64,000 bases of DNA from CAYRJD01 sp965205925 (GTDB lineage Bacteria > Actinomycetota > Acidimicrobiia > Acidimicrobiales > Poriferisodalaceae). Of this stretch, positions 43,789 through 52,042 are shown in pieces. Each line of letters starts with the position of its first letter. The first letter of the stretch is position 1. The notes under the pieces were generated by a model that was given only the letters and a program-made list of their open reading frames with translations, did no database searches and was not told where the DNA came from. The translations under genes were made by a program, and so were the position numbers. The stretch spans positions 620,001 to 684,000 of the forward strand of contig OZ242183.1 of NCBI GenBank assembly GCA_965205925.1, written 5' to 3'.

Positions 43789-44991
43789 GTGACTGAACAA
43801 GACGCTGAGCAAGACGCGGCGAAACAGTTGGGCCTGTTCGGCGGTGAATCTGAGCTCGAGTTAGAGCCAGAGTCTGACCCTGCACCGAAGCCTCCTCTTG
43901 CTGTCTCGCGCCAGCGTCAGCCTGACACCACTCCCGCCGACCAGCCAGAAGATCCCGGCGACTTGCTAGCAGGCTTAGTAGGCCAGCCAGAAGCAGTCGA
44001 GATGTTGCGAGAAGCCCTCGCAACACCTGTGCCCTCCTACCTATTTATCGGCCCACCGGGCTCGGGCACTAGAGACGCTGCGTGCCGGTTCGCGGGCGAA
44101 CTACTTGCACAAGTCAGTGATACTCCCGCTACTCAACGTCATCTTGCCTTGGCTCAGCAGCACCCAGACCTAATCGTCTTTGACCGAGTTGGACCTTCGC
44201 TTACCGCGGAGCAGGCCCGCAATGCGGTACGCCAAGCTTCCATCGCGCCAGCTACAGGCAACCGCAAGGTGCTGGTGGTTTGCGATCTACACCTGGCTCT
44301 CACGACTGCTGCGATCTTGTTAAAAGCAGTGGAAGAACCAACTCCTTCTACGATTTTCATACTGCTGGCCGAACAAGTACCGCCGCATTTACAAACCCTG
44401 AACTCACGTTCGGTGCGGATCGATTTCGCTCCACTAGATGAAGACACCATCGCTGGAGTACTGCGTGCCGAAGGCGTCCCCGAACAAAGACTGGCTTTGG
44501 CTGCCTGCTCCGCGGCCGGTTCGATTGAACGAGCGCGCCTGCTTGGATCTGACGATGCTGCAATGGAACGAATCAGCTTGTGGCGTTCCGTTTTGGATCG
44601 ACTGGACGGAAGCGGCGCAAGAGCGGCTGAAGTGGTCGAGGAAGTGTTAGCGGCCATTGAAGCCTCAGCCACCCCGCTCAAAGATAAGCAGCTGTCTGAG
44701 CTGTCCGAGCAACAATCTCGAGCCGAGAAATATTCGCTAACGACAATTGGTGCTTCGCCAAGCACGAGAGATCGACATAAGCGTGAGTTACGACGCCTCA
44801 CCACAGACGAGTTGCACATGGGTTTTGAGGTCTTGACTGAAGAAATTCGTAAACGCACGCTGACAAAGGACTACTCCGCTCAGGCGGCTGCTACTCGCCT
44901 GCAAGCCGTGCGCGCGACAGCCGATCTGATGATTTACAACGTCAATAACCGACTAGCGCTGCAAAATCTGATGCTGCAAATTAGCGCTTGA
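43789..44991 (+). CDS. holB: DNA polymerase III delta-prime subunit with a clamp-binding-like motif
   Basis: A 400-residue AAA+ clamp-loader subunit. The core begins LAGLVGQPEAVEMLREAL. The Walker A reads GPPGSGTR, with Thr instead of Lys, and the four zinc cysteines of classical delta-prime are absent. AILLKAVEEPTPSTIFILL and LNSRSVRIDF (sensor 1 area) are typical. The first 65 residues are an acidic, disordered extension containing QLGLF at 13-17, which matches the QL(S/D)LF consensus for binding the beta sliding clamp. Position after tmk is the usual actinobacterial holB locus. GTG at 43789. Confidence 0.88.
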   Translation: MTEQDAEQDAAKQLGLFGGESELELEPESDPAPKPPLAVSRQRQPDTTPADQPEDPGDLLAGLVGQPEAVEMLREALATPVPSYLFIGPPGSGTRDAACRFAGELLAQVSDTPATQRHLALAQQHPDLIVFDRVGPSLTAEQARNAVRQASIAPATGNRKVLVVCDLHLALTTAAILLKAVEEPTPSTIFILLAEQVPPHLQTLNSRSVRIDFAPLDEDTIAGVLRAEGVPEQRLALAACSAAGSIERARLLGSDDAAMERISLWRSVLDRLDGSGARAAEVVEEVLAAIEASATPLKDKQLSELSEQQSRAEKYSLTTIGASPSTRDRHKRELRRLTTDELHMGFEVLTEEIRKRTLTKDYSAQAAATRLQAVRATADLMIYNVNNRLALQNLMLQISA

Positions 44992-45013
44992 CGCGCGGCC
45001 AACAAACTCTGTG

Positions 45014-45085
45014 AGCCCGAGGAGAGAATTGAACTCTCGACCTGCTCTTTACGAGAGAGCCGCTCTACCACTGAGCTACTCGGGC
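45014..45085 (-). tRNA. tRNA-Thr (anticodon CGU)
   Basis: Reading the minus strand, a full cloverleaf forms over 72 nt: acceptor GCCCGAG/CTCGGGC, D arm GCTC/GAGC, anticodon stem GCTCT/AGAGC with loop CTCGTAA (anticodon CGT), and T arm GAGAG/CTCTC with loop TTCAATT. The discriminator is T. CCA is not encoded. It decodes ACG. The T loop begins TTCAA as expected. Confidence 0.95.
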
Positions 45086-45116
45086 ACGATTCGTAACGAT
45101 ACAAGCGCATATTTAC

Positions 45117-45317
45117 TTGGATTCTGTTTGGAACCAGTTTCTAACGACTGATAAGCGCCATGCTGCGACTAACATCAGCTCTGTGAACGCTCTAGGTGGT
45201 CAGGTTTGGCACTTTTGGCTGGCCGTCCCGTTAACGGCAGGAGCCGTGCTTGCAATCGTGTCATTAATTGCGGGATATGTCAGCAAAGTGATCTCTCCGC
45301 GTTATCCAAAGCGCTGA
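45117..45317 (+). CDS. Small single-pass membrane protein
   Basis: Up to 66 residues with one strong hydrophobic helix (WHFWLAVPLTAGAVLAIVSLIAGYV) and a short basic C-terminus (SPRYPKR), suggesting an N-out, C-in small membrane protein. The start is uncertain: TTG 45117 or GTG 45183 (44 residues); the latter leaves room for the divergent tRNA promoter. It ends 13 bp before the DUF2342 metalloprotease gene. Function unknown. Confidence 0.5.
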   Translation: MDSVWNQFLTTDKRHAATNISSVNALGGQVWHFWLAVPLTAGAVLAIVSLIAGYVSKVISPRYPKR

Positions 45318-45330
45318 GTCGTAGAAAATC

Positions 45331-46641
45331 GTGGCTAACACAGTTGCCACTGGCGACACTGAAGTAGAAGTCACCGATTCTCGTAGTTCAGTTTCCGGGG
45401 GCACAGCTTCTGGAAACACGGCTTTTGAAAATGCCGACAAAATGGATTGGGCGCTGGCTCGCCGAGTGGCGGTCCGCATATCTGGCGATGAGCCGCTGTA
45501 CCGCTCATATCTGGCTGATCGACTTCACGAAGACTTCGCTAAGGCCACACAAATTGCTGAAAAGTTGGTGCAGGAAGAAACCAGGCTGACAAGTGAAGCT
45601 GGCGATGCGCATGCAGTGGTGATTGATCGCGCCACGTGGATAGATGCCAACCTTCGATCATTCCGGCGACTGCTCAAGCCCGTGCTAGGTCCGACCGAAT
45701 CGACAGGCTCGCAATCTGCTGGCTCTGCCCAGCAAGCCGATCAAACGCAGATCATCTCAGCTGCAAGTTCCGCCGAAAATTCGAGTGTCATGTCAGACGT
45801 TATGGCGAAACTTGCTCAAAAGATAGGAGCGGTTGAGCTGGGAGCAGTGCTCGGTTGGATGTCGCGTCGAGTGCTGGGTCAATACGACATGCTCCTAGCT
45901 ACCGATGATGAGCCCATGCCAGGTCACAGCGATTCCCAAACCAACAGCCAGTTAGCGGCTACTGCTAATTCCACAGTTACGGGCAGCGATGCCGACGACA
46001 TCGTCTATTACGTAGGACCAAACGTGTTAGCGACCGAAAAACGGTTTGCCTTCCCGCCGGGAGAGTTTCGCCAATGGCTAGCGCTGCACGAGCTCACCCA
46101 TCGCAGCCAGTTCACTGGAGTGCCGTGGCTGCGTCCGTATTTTTTGCAACTTGTCACTGAACTTGTCGAAACTTCCGAGCCCGATGTAGACCGCGTGCGA
46201 ACCGGACTGCGCTCGCTTATGGCCGAACGCAAAGCGGGCCGGGACCTACTGGCCGAAGGTGGTTTAGCGACCCTGTTTGCGACCGAACATCAACGTGATT
46301 TGATCGACAAAGTTGGCGGGATGATGAGCCTGATCGAAGGCCATGGCGACGCCACCATGGCACGTGCCGCGGTTGGCCATGTGCCAAGTGCCGAACGCTT
46401 TCACCTTGTGATGCACCACCGCCGCAAATCAAGCCGCGGCCCAGCTCGACTGTTACAACGTTTGATGGGTATCGAAGCGAAGCTAGAGCAATATCACGCA
46501 GGTGAAAAGTTCATCGCAGCAATCGAATCTGAACGCGGCGATCGAGCCGTTGATCGGATCTGGGATAGCCAGGATTTTCTTCCCTCACTGGCTGAGATTC
46601 GCGAACCGGACACCTGGCTGGCACGAGTGCCCGCTGCCTGA
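45331..46641 (+). CDS. DUF2342 zincin-like metalloprotease
   Basis: A 436-residue protein of the actinobacterial family labelled as coenzyme F420 biosynthesis-associated, although no such role is established. The zinc motif HELTH is at about 253-257 in ALHELTHRSQFTGVPWLRPY. A downstream GHGDATMARA region probably supplies the third ligand. A Gly/Ser/Gln-rich insert (about 125-150) and another (about 192-215) interrupt the N-terminal half. Family members sit beside tilS and hpt in Actinobacteria, as here. Start GTG at 45331. Confidence 0.85.
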   Translation: MANTVATGDTEVEVTDSRSSVSGGTASGNTAFENADKMDWALARRVAVRISGDEPLYRSYLADRLHEDFAKATQIAEKLVQEETRLTSEAGDAHAVVIDRATWIDANLRSFRRLLKPVLGPTESTGSQSAGSAQQADQTQIISAASSAENSSVMSDVMAKLAQKIGAVELGAVLGWMSRRVLGQYDMLLATDDEPMPGHSDSQTNSQLAATANSTVTGSDADDIVYYVGPNVLATEKRFAFPPGEFRQWLALHELTHRSQFTGVPWLRPYFLQLVTELVETSEPDVDRVRTGLRSLMAERKAGRDLLAEGGLATLFATEHQRDLIDKVGGMMSLIEGHGDATMARAAVGHVPSAERFHLVMHHRRKSSRGPARLLQRLMGIEAKLEQYHAGEKFIAAIESERGDRAVDRIWDSQDFLPSLAEIREPDTWLARVPAA

Positions 46642-46684
46642 GGCTGCCAAACATGGCCAAAAACTGGCAGTACCTCAGCTAACG

Positions 46685-47620
46685 ATGCTTCAGCTAGCCA
46701 TTACAGGTCAAGCACAGCAACTGTTAGACGATTATCTGAGCATGTGCACGTTTCCCGATTCTGGCATGTTGCTTTGTGCGGTATCGGGTGGAGCTGACTC
46801 AGCGGCACTGCTTTGTTTGGCACACCGGCATGCACAAAGCAGCGGAACTGCGGTGTCGGCAATACATGTTGACCACGGGCTGCGGTCTGACAGTGCTGAC
46901 GATGCCGTGCGAGTTAAATCTTTGACCGACTGCTTGGGTGTGCCTTTGACAATCAAGCAGGTCGCGATCAAGCCTGGCTCAAACTTGGAAGAACGAGCAC
47001 GCCTAGCTCGCCGTACCGTCCTTGGCTCTAACGCTCTACTTGGGCATACTGCTGACGATCGAGCAGAGACGGTTCTGTTGCAACTGCTGCGCGGTGGCGC
47101 TTTAGATGCCATTGGATCGATGCGACAAACCGCAACGCGCCCCCTGCTAGCGCTGCGTCGTCGTGATACCGAAGCGATTTGCGAGGCGGTCGGCTATGAC
47201 CCAGTATTTGATTGGACTAATAACGATCCGCGCTTTGTGAGAAACCGTGTGCGTCATGAGGTATTGCCGCTATTGAACGAGGTATTCCAGCGTGATGTCA
47301 CCCCTCTGCTGGCACGAGCCGCAGCGTTGGCCGCCGATGAGGCCGACCTGTTGGACGACCTGGCCGTAGCGATAGACCCCACGCACGCACGCGTGCTTGC
47401 CGCTGCTCCACTACCTCTGGCTAGACGCGCCATCAGAGCTTGGCTGCGTTCACCACACCCCCCAGATGCAGCTTCTGTTCAGCGCGTATTGCGCGTAGCG
47501 CAAGGACATTGCCTAGCTACCGAAATAAACGACGGCCGCAGGGTAAGTCGGCACGCAGGTCGGCTTGTTTTAACCGATAAGAGCCAAGCACAAGCAACTA
47601 GGTTGAACGCACGTGAGTAA
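46685..47620 (+). CDS. tilS: tRNA(Ile)-lysidine synthase
   Basis: TilS converts C34 of tRNA-Ile(CAU) to lysidine so that it reads AUA. The PP-loop is SGGADS at about 34-39. HVDHGLR and the GHTADDRAETVLLQLLRGG motif (ATP and tRNA binding) follow, then RRRDTEAICEAVG and RNRVRHEVLPLL. I chose ATG 46685 (MLQLAITGQ): upstream in-frame sequence overlaps the metalloprotease gene. That gives 311 residues, with a short C-terminal domain. It overlaps hpt by 8 bp. Confidence 0.93.
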   Translation: MLQLAITGQAQQLLDDYLSMCTFPDSGMLLCAVSGGADSAALLCLAHRHAQSSGTAVSAIHVDHGLRSDSADDAVRVKSLTDCLGVPLTIKQVAIKPGSNLEERARLARRTVLGSNALLGHTADDRAETVLLQLLRGGALDAIGSMRQTATRPLLALRRRDTEAICEAVGYDPVFDWTNNDPRFVRNRVRHEVLPLLNEVFQRDVTPLLARAAALAADEADLLDDLAVAIDPTHARVLAAAPLPLARRAIRAWLRSPHPPDAASVQRVLRVAQGHCLATEINDGRRVSRHAGRLVLTDKSQAQATRLNARE

Positions 47621-48233
47621 AGGCGCGAAAACCTCAGCAACGATTCCAGACAACGGCTTGCAAAAAGCGCTCGCCAGTGAAGAAGGTATCGGTGAGGTGC
47701 TGGTTTCTGGAGAACAGATCGCTGAAAGAATTGCCGAGATCGGCAGGCAGATAACACAGGACTATCAAGGCCGCGCTCCACTGCTGGTGGTCATCTTGAA
47801 AGGGGCCGTACTATTCGCCTCCGATTTGTGCCGCTCTATTGACCTGCCGGTTGAGATGGATTTCATGGCGGTGTCGTCGTATGGAAACGGCACTAGCAGT
47901 AGCGGCGTGGTTCGGATTCTGAAAGACCTTGACATAGATATCAACGGCCGCGACGTGATCTTGGTGGAGGACATCGTCGACAGCGGCCTAACGCTGCAAT
48001 ATCTGCGCAAAAGCTTGAAAGCACGTGGACCGGCCAGTCTGGCGATATGCAGTTTGCTGCTGCGTGAATCAAGCGAATCAAACCCCGGTACCAACAAGAA
48101 TGAAACCCATGCCCCGAAAGTCGACTATGTCGGGTTTGTCTTACCGCGTGTTTGGGTGGTTGGTTACGGACTTGATCTTGCTCAGCGTTATCGCAATTTG
48201 CCTGACATCAGAGCCTTCAATACTGAGCACTAG
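47613..48233 (+). CDS. hpt: Hypoxanthine phosphoribosyltransferase
   Basis: A 206-residue purine salvage enzyme that makes IMP or GMP from hypoxanthine or guanine and PRPP. The PRPP loop is VILVEDIVDSGLTL (about 113-126). MDFMAVSSYGNGTSSSG carries the flexible loop, and the C-terminal VDYVGFVLPRVWVVGYGLD binds the base. An extra polar segment (SNPGTNKNETHAP) precedes it. GTG at 47613 within the end of tilS. In most Actinobacteria ftsH follows hpt; here it does not. Confidence 0.95.
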   Translation: MSKGAKTSATIPDNGLQKALASEEGIGEVLVSGEQIAERIAEIGRQITQDYQGRAPLLVVILKGAVLFASDLCRSIDLPVEMDFMAVSSYGNGTSSSGVVRILKDLDIDINGRDVILVEDIVDSGLTLQYLRKSLKARGPASLAICSLLLRESSESNPGTNKNETHAPKVDYVGFVLPRVWVVGYGLDLAQRYRNLPDIRAFNTEH

Positions 48234-48272
48234 GTGTCATTTGACCCAGTTCACACATAAATTCAAGTACTA

Positions 48273-48830
48273 ATGAGAGGCAAGTGGGCCGAAGGCATAG
48301 AACCGCGGCACTTTACCTGGGTGATACCCGCGCGCCTGGCGGTTTGTGAACGCCCTGGCGGTTACGGCGACAATCATCGTCGTGTGCGACGCCAAGAAGA
48401 GATCATCTGGCTAAGCCGCAACAACATTGGTCTGATCTGCTCGCTGAGTGAGGCACCACACAACCTGCACAACTACGACGCGATCGGTCTCAAATATGTG
48501 CACCACCCGTGGCCAGCTCGTGGAAATCTGAGTGACTATCTAGTTGCGGTGATCGATGAAATCAAAACAGCGCTTGCGGCAAATGAGCCAGTGCTAATTC
48601 ACAAGTCTGGTATCGATGACGAAGTGGTTGCGATGATTGCTGCTTTCTTGCTGCGGACCGGCAAGGTGCAAGGAGGACCACAGGTAACTGCCATCGTGGA
48701 GCGCATCTTTAATCGCCGGTTAGGACCGCCAGGCAGAGCCATAGTTGAGTTAGCTCTGCAGTTGCCCGGTGACGGCAATCCTGAAGACTCAGCTGACGGC
48801 AGCGCTAGCAGCTCACGCCCGGCTGCGTAA
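48273..48830 (+). CDS. Dual-specificity-phosphatase-like protein lacking catalytic Cys and Arg
   Basis: A 185-residue protein whose layout resembles small tyrosine/dual-specificity phosphatases: VIPARLAVCERPG, a helix with EEIIWLSRNNIGLICSLSE, then YVHHPWPARG, and the P-loop position VLIHKSGIDDEVVAMIAAFLL. Where active enzymes have HCxxGxxR, this has H110-K111-S-G-I-D-D-E117. Both the nucleophilic Cys and the phosphate-binding Arg are therefore replaced. A pseudophosphatase or binding role is inferred; fold assignment is by eye. The tail is a disordered Ser/Asp run. It replaces ftsH-folE-folP between hpt and folB and its stop abuts the folB start. Confidence 0.65.
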   Translation: MRGKWAEGIEPRHFTWVIPARLAVCERPGGYGDNHRRVRRQEEIIWLSRNNIGLICSLSEAPHNLHNYDAIGLKYVHHPWPARGNLSDYLVAVIDEIKTALAANEPVLIHKSGIDDEVVAMIAAFLLRTGKVQGGPQVTAIVERIFNRRLGPPGRAIVELALQLPGDGNPEDSADGSASSSRPAA

Positions 48831-49220
48831 GTGGCACAGTCTCAAGATGCCGTGCTGAACGGCGACCGGATTGAACTACGCGACTTGCGTGTGGTGGCAG
48901 TAGTGGGAGTGTTGACGCATGAGCGAGCCACGCCACAGCCGCTCTCAATCGACCTAGACATTTACGCTGACCTTGCTGTCTGCGCGCACAGCGATGATCT
49001 TGCTGACACATTGGATTACGGTGCCGCAACCGAAGCGGTGGCACACCTTTGTGCTTCAGCGCAACCGCAGCTGCTTGAAACACTGGCAGTGGAAGTTGCC
49101 ATGCATCTGGTTGCTTGGCGCGGTGTGATCGCAGTAACCGCAACGGTGAGGAAGCTGCGCCCACCAGTTCCGTTGCAGCTTGAATCGGCCGGGGTTCGAG
49201 TTACGCGGTTTGCCGAGTAG
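48831..49220 (+). CDS. folB: Dihydroneopterin aldolase
   Basis: A 129-residue folate enzyme that cleaves dihydroneopterin to 6-hydroxymethyl-dihydropterin and glycolaldehyde. IELRDLRVVAVVGVLTHERATPQPL and LDYGAATEAV are family motifs, and the catalytic Lys sits in VRKLRPPVP. Start GTG at 48831 directly after the previous stop, and its stop directly precedes the folK ATG. Confidence 0.93.
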   Translation: MAQSQDAVLNGDRIELRDLRVVAVVGVLTHERATPQPLSIDLDIYADLAVCAHSDDLADTLDYGAATEAVAHLCASAQPQLLETLAVEVAMHLVAWRGVIAVTATVRKLRPPVPLQLESAGVRVTRFAE

Positions 49221-49871
49221 ATGTCACATGCACAACCTTCAGCACGCTCCCCAGTGGAAGTGTTTTTGGGGTTGGGGTCAAATCTGGGTGACAGTCACCA
49301 GCAGTTGGCAGATGCGCTGCAGTTTTTGTCGGATTCACTGGCACGCCACACCGCCTTGTGTTATCAGCGCACATCGGACCAATCAACAGCCGGCATAACT
49401 GCGGTGTCCAGTCTTTATCAAAGTGACGCGGTTGGTGGGCCAGCCGACTCGCCTGACTTTTTGAACCTGGTGGTGCAACTGCAAACGGAGATGACGCCTC
49501 ATGAACTGTTGTCAACCTGTCAACAAGCCGAACAGCTAGCTGAGCGTGTGCGCAAAGAACGATGGGGCCCGCGCACGCTTGACGTTGACGTGCTGCTTTA
49601 CGGTGACCTACACCGGGCTGAGCCAGATCTGACTATTCCTCATCAGCGTATGTTTGAACGAAAGTTTGTGATCGATCCGCTAGCGGAACTAGCACCAGAG
49701 CTAGTGCAAACGCTGTTGGCTAAGTTCGATCCTCAAAAACGTGAAGCGCTAAAAAACGAACGCGCAAAGCAGGATTGTTGCAAGATTGCTCCAGCTCCAT
49801 GGCAGCCTGCTTCAGTGGTAGCACTTGAGACTGCTGGATCTGATCAGCATCAAGCAGCAGGTTCAGCGTGA
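49221..49871 (+). CDS. folK: HPPK: hydroxymethyl-dihydropterin pyrophosphokinase
   Basis: A 216-residue enzyme that transfers pyrophosphate from ATP to the FolB product. Motifs are VFLGLGSNLGD, LNLVVQLQTEMTPHELL, ERWGPRTLDVDVLLYG and LTIPHQRMFERKFVIDPLAEL. The C-terminal 50 residues are an extra polar tail. It starts at the base after the folB stop and overlaps lysS by 4 bp. Confidence 0.94.
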   Translation: MSHAQPSARSPVEVFLGLGSNLGDSHQQLADALQFLSDSLARHTALCYQRTSDQSTAGITAVSSLYQSDAVGGPADSPDFLNLVVQLQTEMTPHELLSTCQQAEQLAERVRKERWGPRTLDVDVLLYGDLHRAEPDLTIPHQRMFERKFVIDPLAELAPELVQTLLAKFDPQKREALKNERAKQDCCKIAPAPWQPASVVALETAGSDQHQAAGSA

Positions 49872-51271
49872 GCACGCCTAGCAGTTTTCGTCCCGACTCT
49901 TCCGTGACAGAAGTGGTCACCCGCTGGCCCGATCTAAAGCCAGGCACTGAAACAGACGAAACGGTGTCGGTAGCCGGGCGGCTAATGCTGAGACGAGTGC
50001 AAGGCAAGCTGGCCTTCGGAACGCTCGATGACGGCACTGGCCGTATTCAACTCTTCGCTCCTGCGGCCGTAACACCTGATCACGCTGAGTTTTGTAACTG
50101 CTCGCTAGGCGATTGGCTAGGAGTAACCGGTGTGGTCATGACCACCAAGCGCGGCGAACTAAGCGTGCGAGTGGACAACTGGCAGGTATTGGCATCTACC
50201 AATCGATCATTTCCAGACAAATGGCACGGCATCACCGATCCGGATGTTCGCTTCCGTCAGCGTTATGTCGACCTGTGGGTTACACCGCAGGCACGAACGA
50301 TTTTTGAAGCTCGCAGCAAAATCGTTTCGCTTACACGGCGTTGGCTCGAAGAGCGCGACTTCATAGAAGTAGAGACGCCTATGTTTCATCCGATTGCTGG
50401 CGGAGCGCTGGCACATCCGTTCATAACGCAGCACCGTGCGCTCGATATGGAGCTGTATCTGCGAATAGCCCCGGAGCTTTATCTGAAGCGACTAGTGGTG
50501 GGCGGTTTTACACGCGTGTTCGAACTGGGCAGAGTGTTCCGTAACGAAGGTTTGTCAATACGTCACAATCCTGAATTCACAATGCTTGAGCTGTATCAGG
50601 CTTACGCCGACTACGACGACATCATGGAGCTGACCGAGCAGCTGGTAGCTCATCTCGCACAAACGATCACCGGAAGCTGCACTGTTGTTAGCGGCCAACG
50701 CTCGGTTGACCTGACCGCGCCCTGGCCACGCAAAACAATGGCAGAACTAGTAAGCGAAGCCGTAGGCGAGAAGTTGTCTGTCAACACCGATATCGAAAAT
50801 TTGACGGCGTTAGCTAAGGCAAACAACATAGAAGTAAAGCCGTCGTATGGACCAGGGAAGATCCTGACCGAGCTATACGAAAAACTGGTCGAACCGAACC
50901 TGATTGACCCAGTGTTTGTAACGGAGTACCCGTCTGAAGTTTCTCCGCTGGCGGCACCGCACCGGGATGAACCGTTGCTGACCGAACGGTTTGAAGCGGT
51001 AGTAGCCGGACATGAGTTAGCCAACGGCTTTAGCGAGCTGACCGATTCGGCCATGCAACGAGAACGTTTTGAAGCCCAGGCCATGCAACGAGAAGCTGGA
51101 GATGAAGAGGCAATGAGCGTTGATGAGGATTATTTACGTGCGCTGGATTACGGCTTGCCTCCCACTGGCGGCCTTGGCGTAGGTATTGACCGGCTGGCGA
51201 TGCTTTTGAGTGATGCAGATTCCATCCGTGACGTAGTGCTCTTCCCCACCTTGCGGCCTGAACAGAACTAG
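49868..51271 (+). CDS. lysS: Lysyl-tRNA synthetase, class II
   Basis: A 467-residue class II synthetase. An N-terminal OB fold (about 30-110; VSVAGRLMLRR, KLAFGTLDDGTG) binds the anticodon. Motif 1 surrounds RYVDLWVTPQ, motif 2 is FELGRVFRNEGLSIRHNPEFT, and motif 3 is GGLGVGIDRLAML. The usual N-terminal extension is short. GTG start inside the folK end. Convergent with the thioesterase gene, 15 bp apart. Confidence 0.95.
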   Translation: MSTPSSFRPDSSVTEVVTRWPDLKPGTETDETVSVAGRLMLRRVQGKLAFGTLDDGTGRIQLFAPAAVTPDHAEFCNCSLGDWLGVTGVVMTTKRGELSVRVDNWQVLASTNRSFPDKWHGITDPDVRFRQRYVDLWVTPQARTIFEARSKIVSLTRRWLEERDFIEVETPMFHPIAGGALAHPFITQHRALDMELYLRIAPELYLKRLVVGGFTRVFELGRVFRNEGLSIRHNPEFTMLELYQAYADYDDIMELTEQLVAHLAQTITGSCTVVSGQRSVDLTAPWPRKTMAELVSEAVGEKLSVNTDIENLTALAKANNIEVKPSYGPGKILTELYEKLVEPNLIDPVFVTEYPSEVSPLAAPHRDEPLLTERFEAVVAGHELANGFSELTDSAMQRERFEAQAMQREAGDEEAMSVDEDYLRALDYGLPPTGGLGVGIDRLAMLLSDADSIRDVVLFPTLRPEQN

Positions 51272-51286
51272 CAAAATCCGCAGTTA

Positions 51287-51964
51287 CTAAGGCGTTGCAG
51301 CAGTCCCTGGCGGCTGGTCTTTTCTTTCTATGAACAGCCCTTCGGCTTCTACACAGAGCATGTCGCCGTGATGTCCGGATGCGCGCAAAGTGATCTTTCG
51401 ACCGTCGACGTTGTGAACCCACGCCCGAAACTGCAACGGCTCATTAAGCGCGGTGCCAGCGCGGTAGTCGATTGACAAGTTGGCTGTGAATGCTTGACGT
51501 CCTCGCATGCGGTTTAACGCCCCCATGGCTTCGTCAATCACCAGAGCGAGTAAGCCGCCATGCGCGCGTTCGGGTGGGCCAGCGAACATCGGGTCGATGT
51601 TGCAGGTCGCAGAGACGCTGTCGTCCGATTCGCGCACAAAGGTGATGCCAACCGAAGACGGATGAAGGTATCCACCACCTATGGAGAACGGGTCAAACTC
51701 GATTTCTTCACCATTTTCTACCGGTATCGGCCTGAACTGGCCTGCATAAATTTCCGCTAGATGAGGGCGCGTCAAGAAGTCGTCCAGCTTTACGCGCAGG
51801 TCACCCTTCTCAAGCTCGTCTGCTAGTTCGTTTAGCACCGTCGTGCTGTGAGCTAGCAACGCATCATCGGTTTTGCGGCCAGACAGCGCGCTGTTTACCC
51901 GTCTGGCTGCTGCGGCTGTTTCAGCCAGAGGTTGCCACTCATCGTTGGGATCATTGCGATTCAC
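51287..51964 (-). CDS. PaaI-type hotdog thioesterase
   Basis: A roughly 225-residue protein with a C-terminal hotdog domain. MFAGPPERAHGGLLALVIDEAMGA contains the PaaI-type HGG motif and the helix with the catalytic Asp/Glu, and LSIDYRAGTALNEPLQFRAWV forms the strand pair. The N-terminal 75 residues are a separate helical part. It probably cleaves an acyl-CoA. The frame can extend to GTG 52024, but GTG 51964 (MNRNDPNDEW) leaves a normal 78-bp divergent gap. Confidence 0.8.
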   Translation of the reverse strand: MNRNDPNDEWQPLAETAAAARRVNSALSGRKTDDALLAHSTTVLNELADELEKGDLRVKLDDFLTRPHLAEIYAGQFRPIPVENGEEIEFDPFSIGGGYLHPSSVGITFVRESDDSVSATCNIDPMFAGPPERAHGGLLALVIDEAMGALNRMRGRQAFTANLSIDYRAGTALNEPLQFRAWVHNVDGRKITLRASGHHGDMLCVEAEGLFIERKDQPPGTAATP

Positions 51965-52042
51965 GGCGAAGAAGCTAGTGCTGGTTGCTGGTGCTATACG
52001 GCACAATTGCGAAAGTGTTTGCACGCATAGGAAGGGTTTGAA

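Noticed and set aside
44154..44858. A 234-residue Ser-rich minus-strand frame opposite holB
   Set aside because: Its composition is typical of antisense to a GC-rich gene and it has no domain; holB on the plus strand is supported by family motifs and neighbours.
48273..48830. The gene before folB as a divergent folE or folP
   Set aside because: It lacks the zinc and GTP motifs of GTP cyclohydrolase and the TIM-barrel motifs of dihydropteroate synthase; a phosphatase-like layout fits better.
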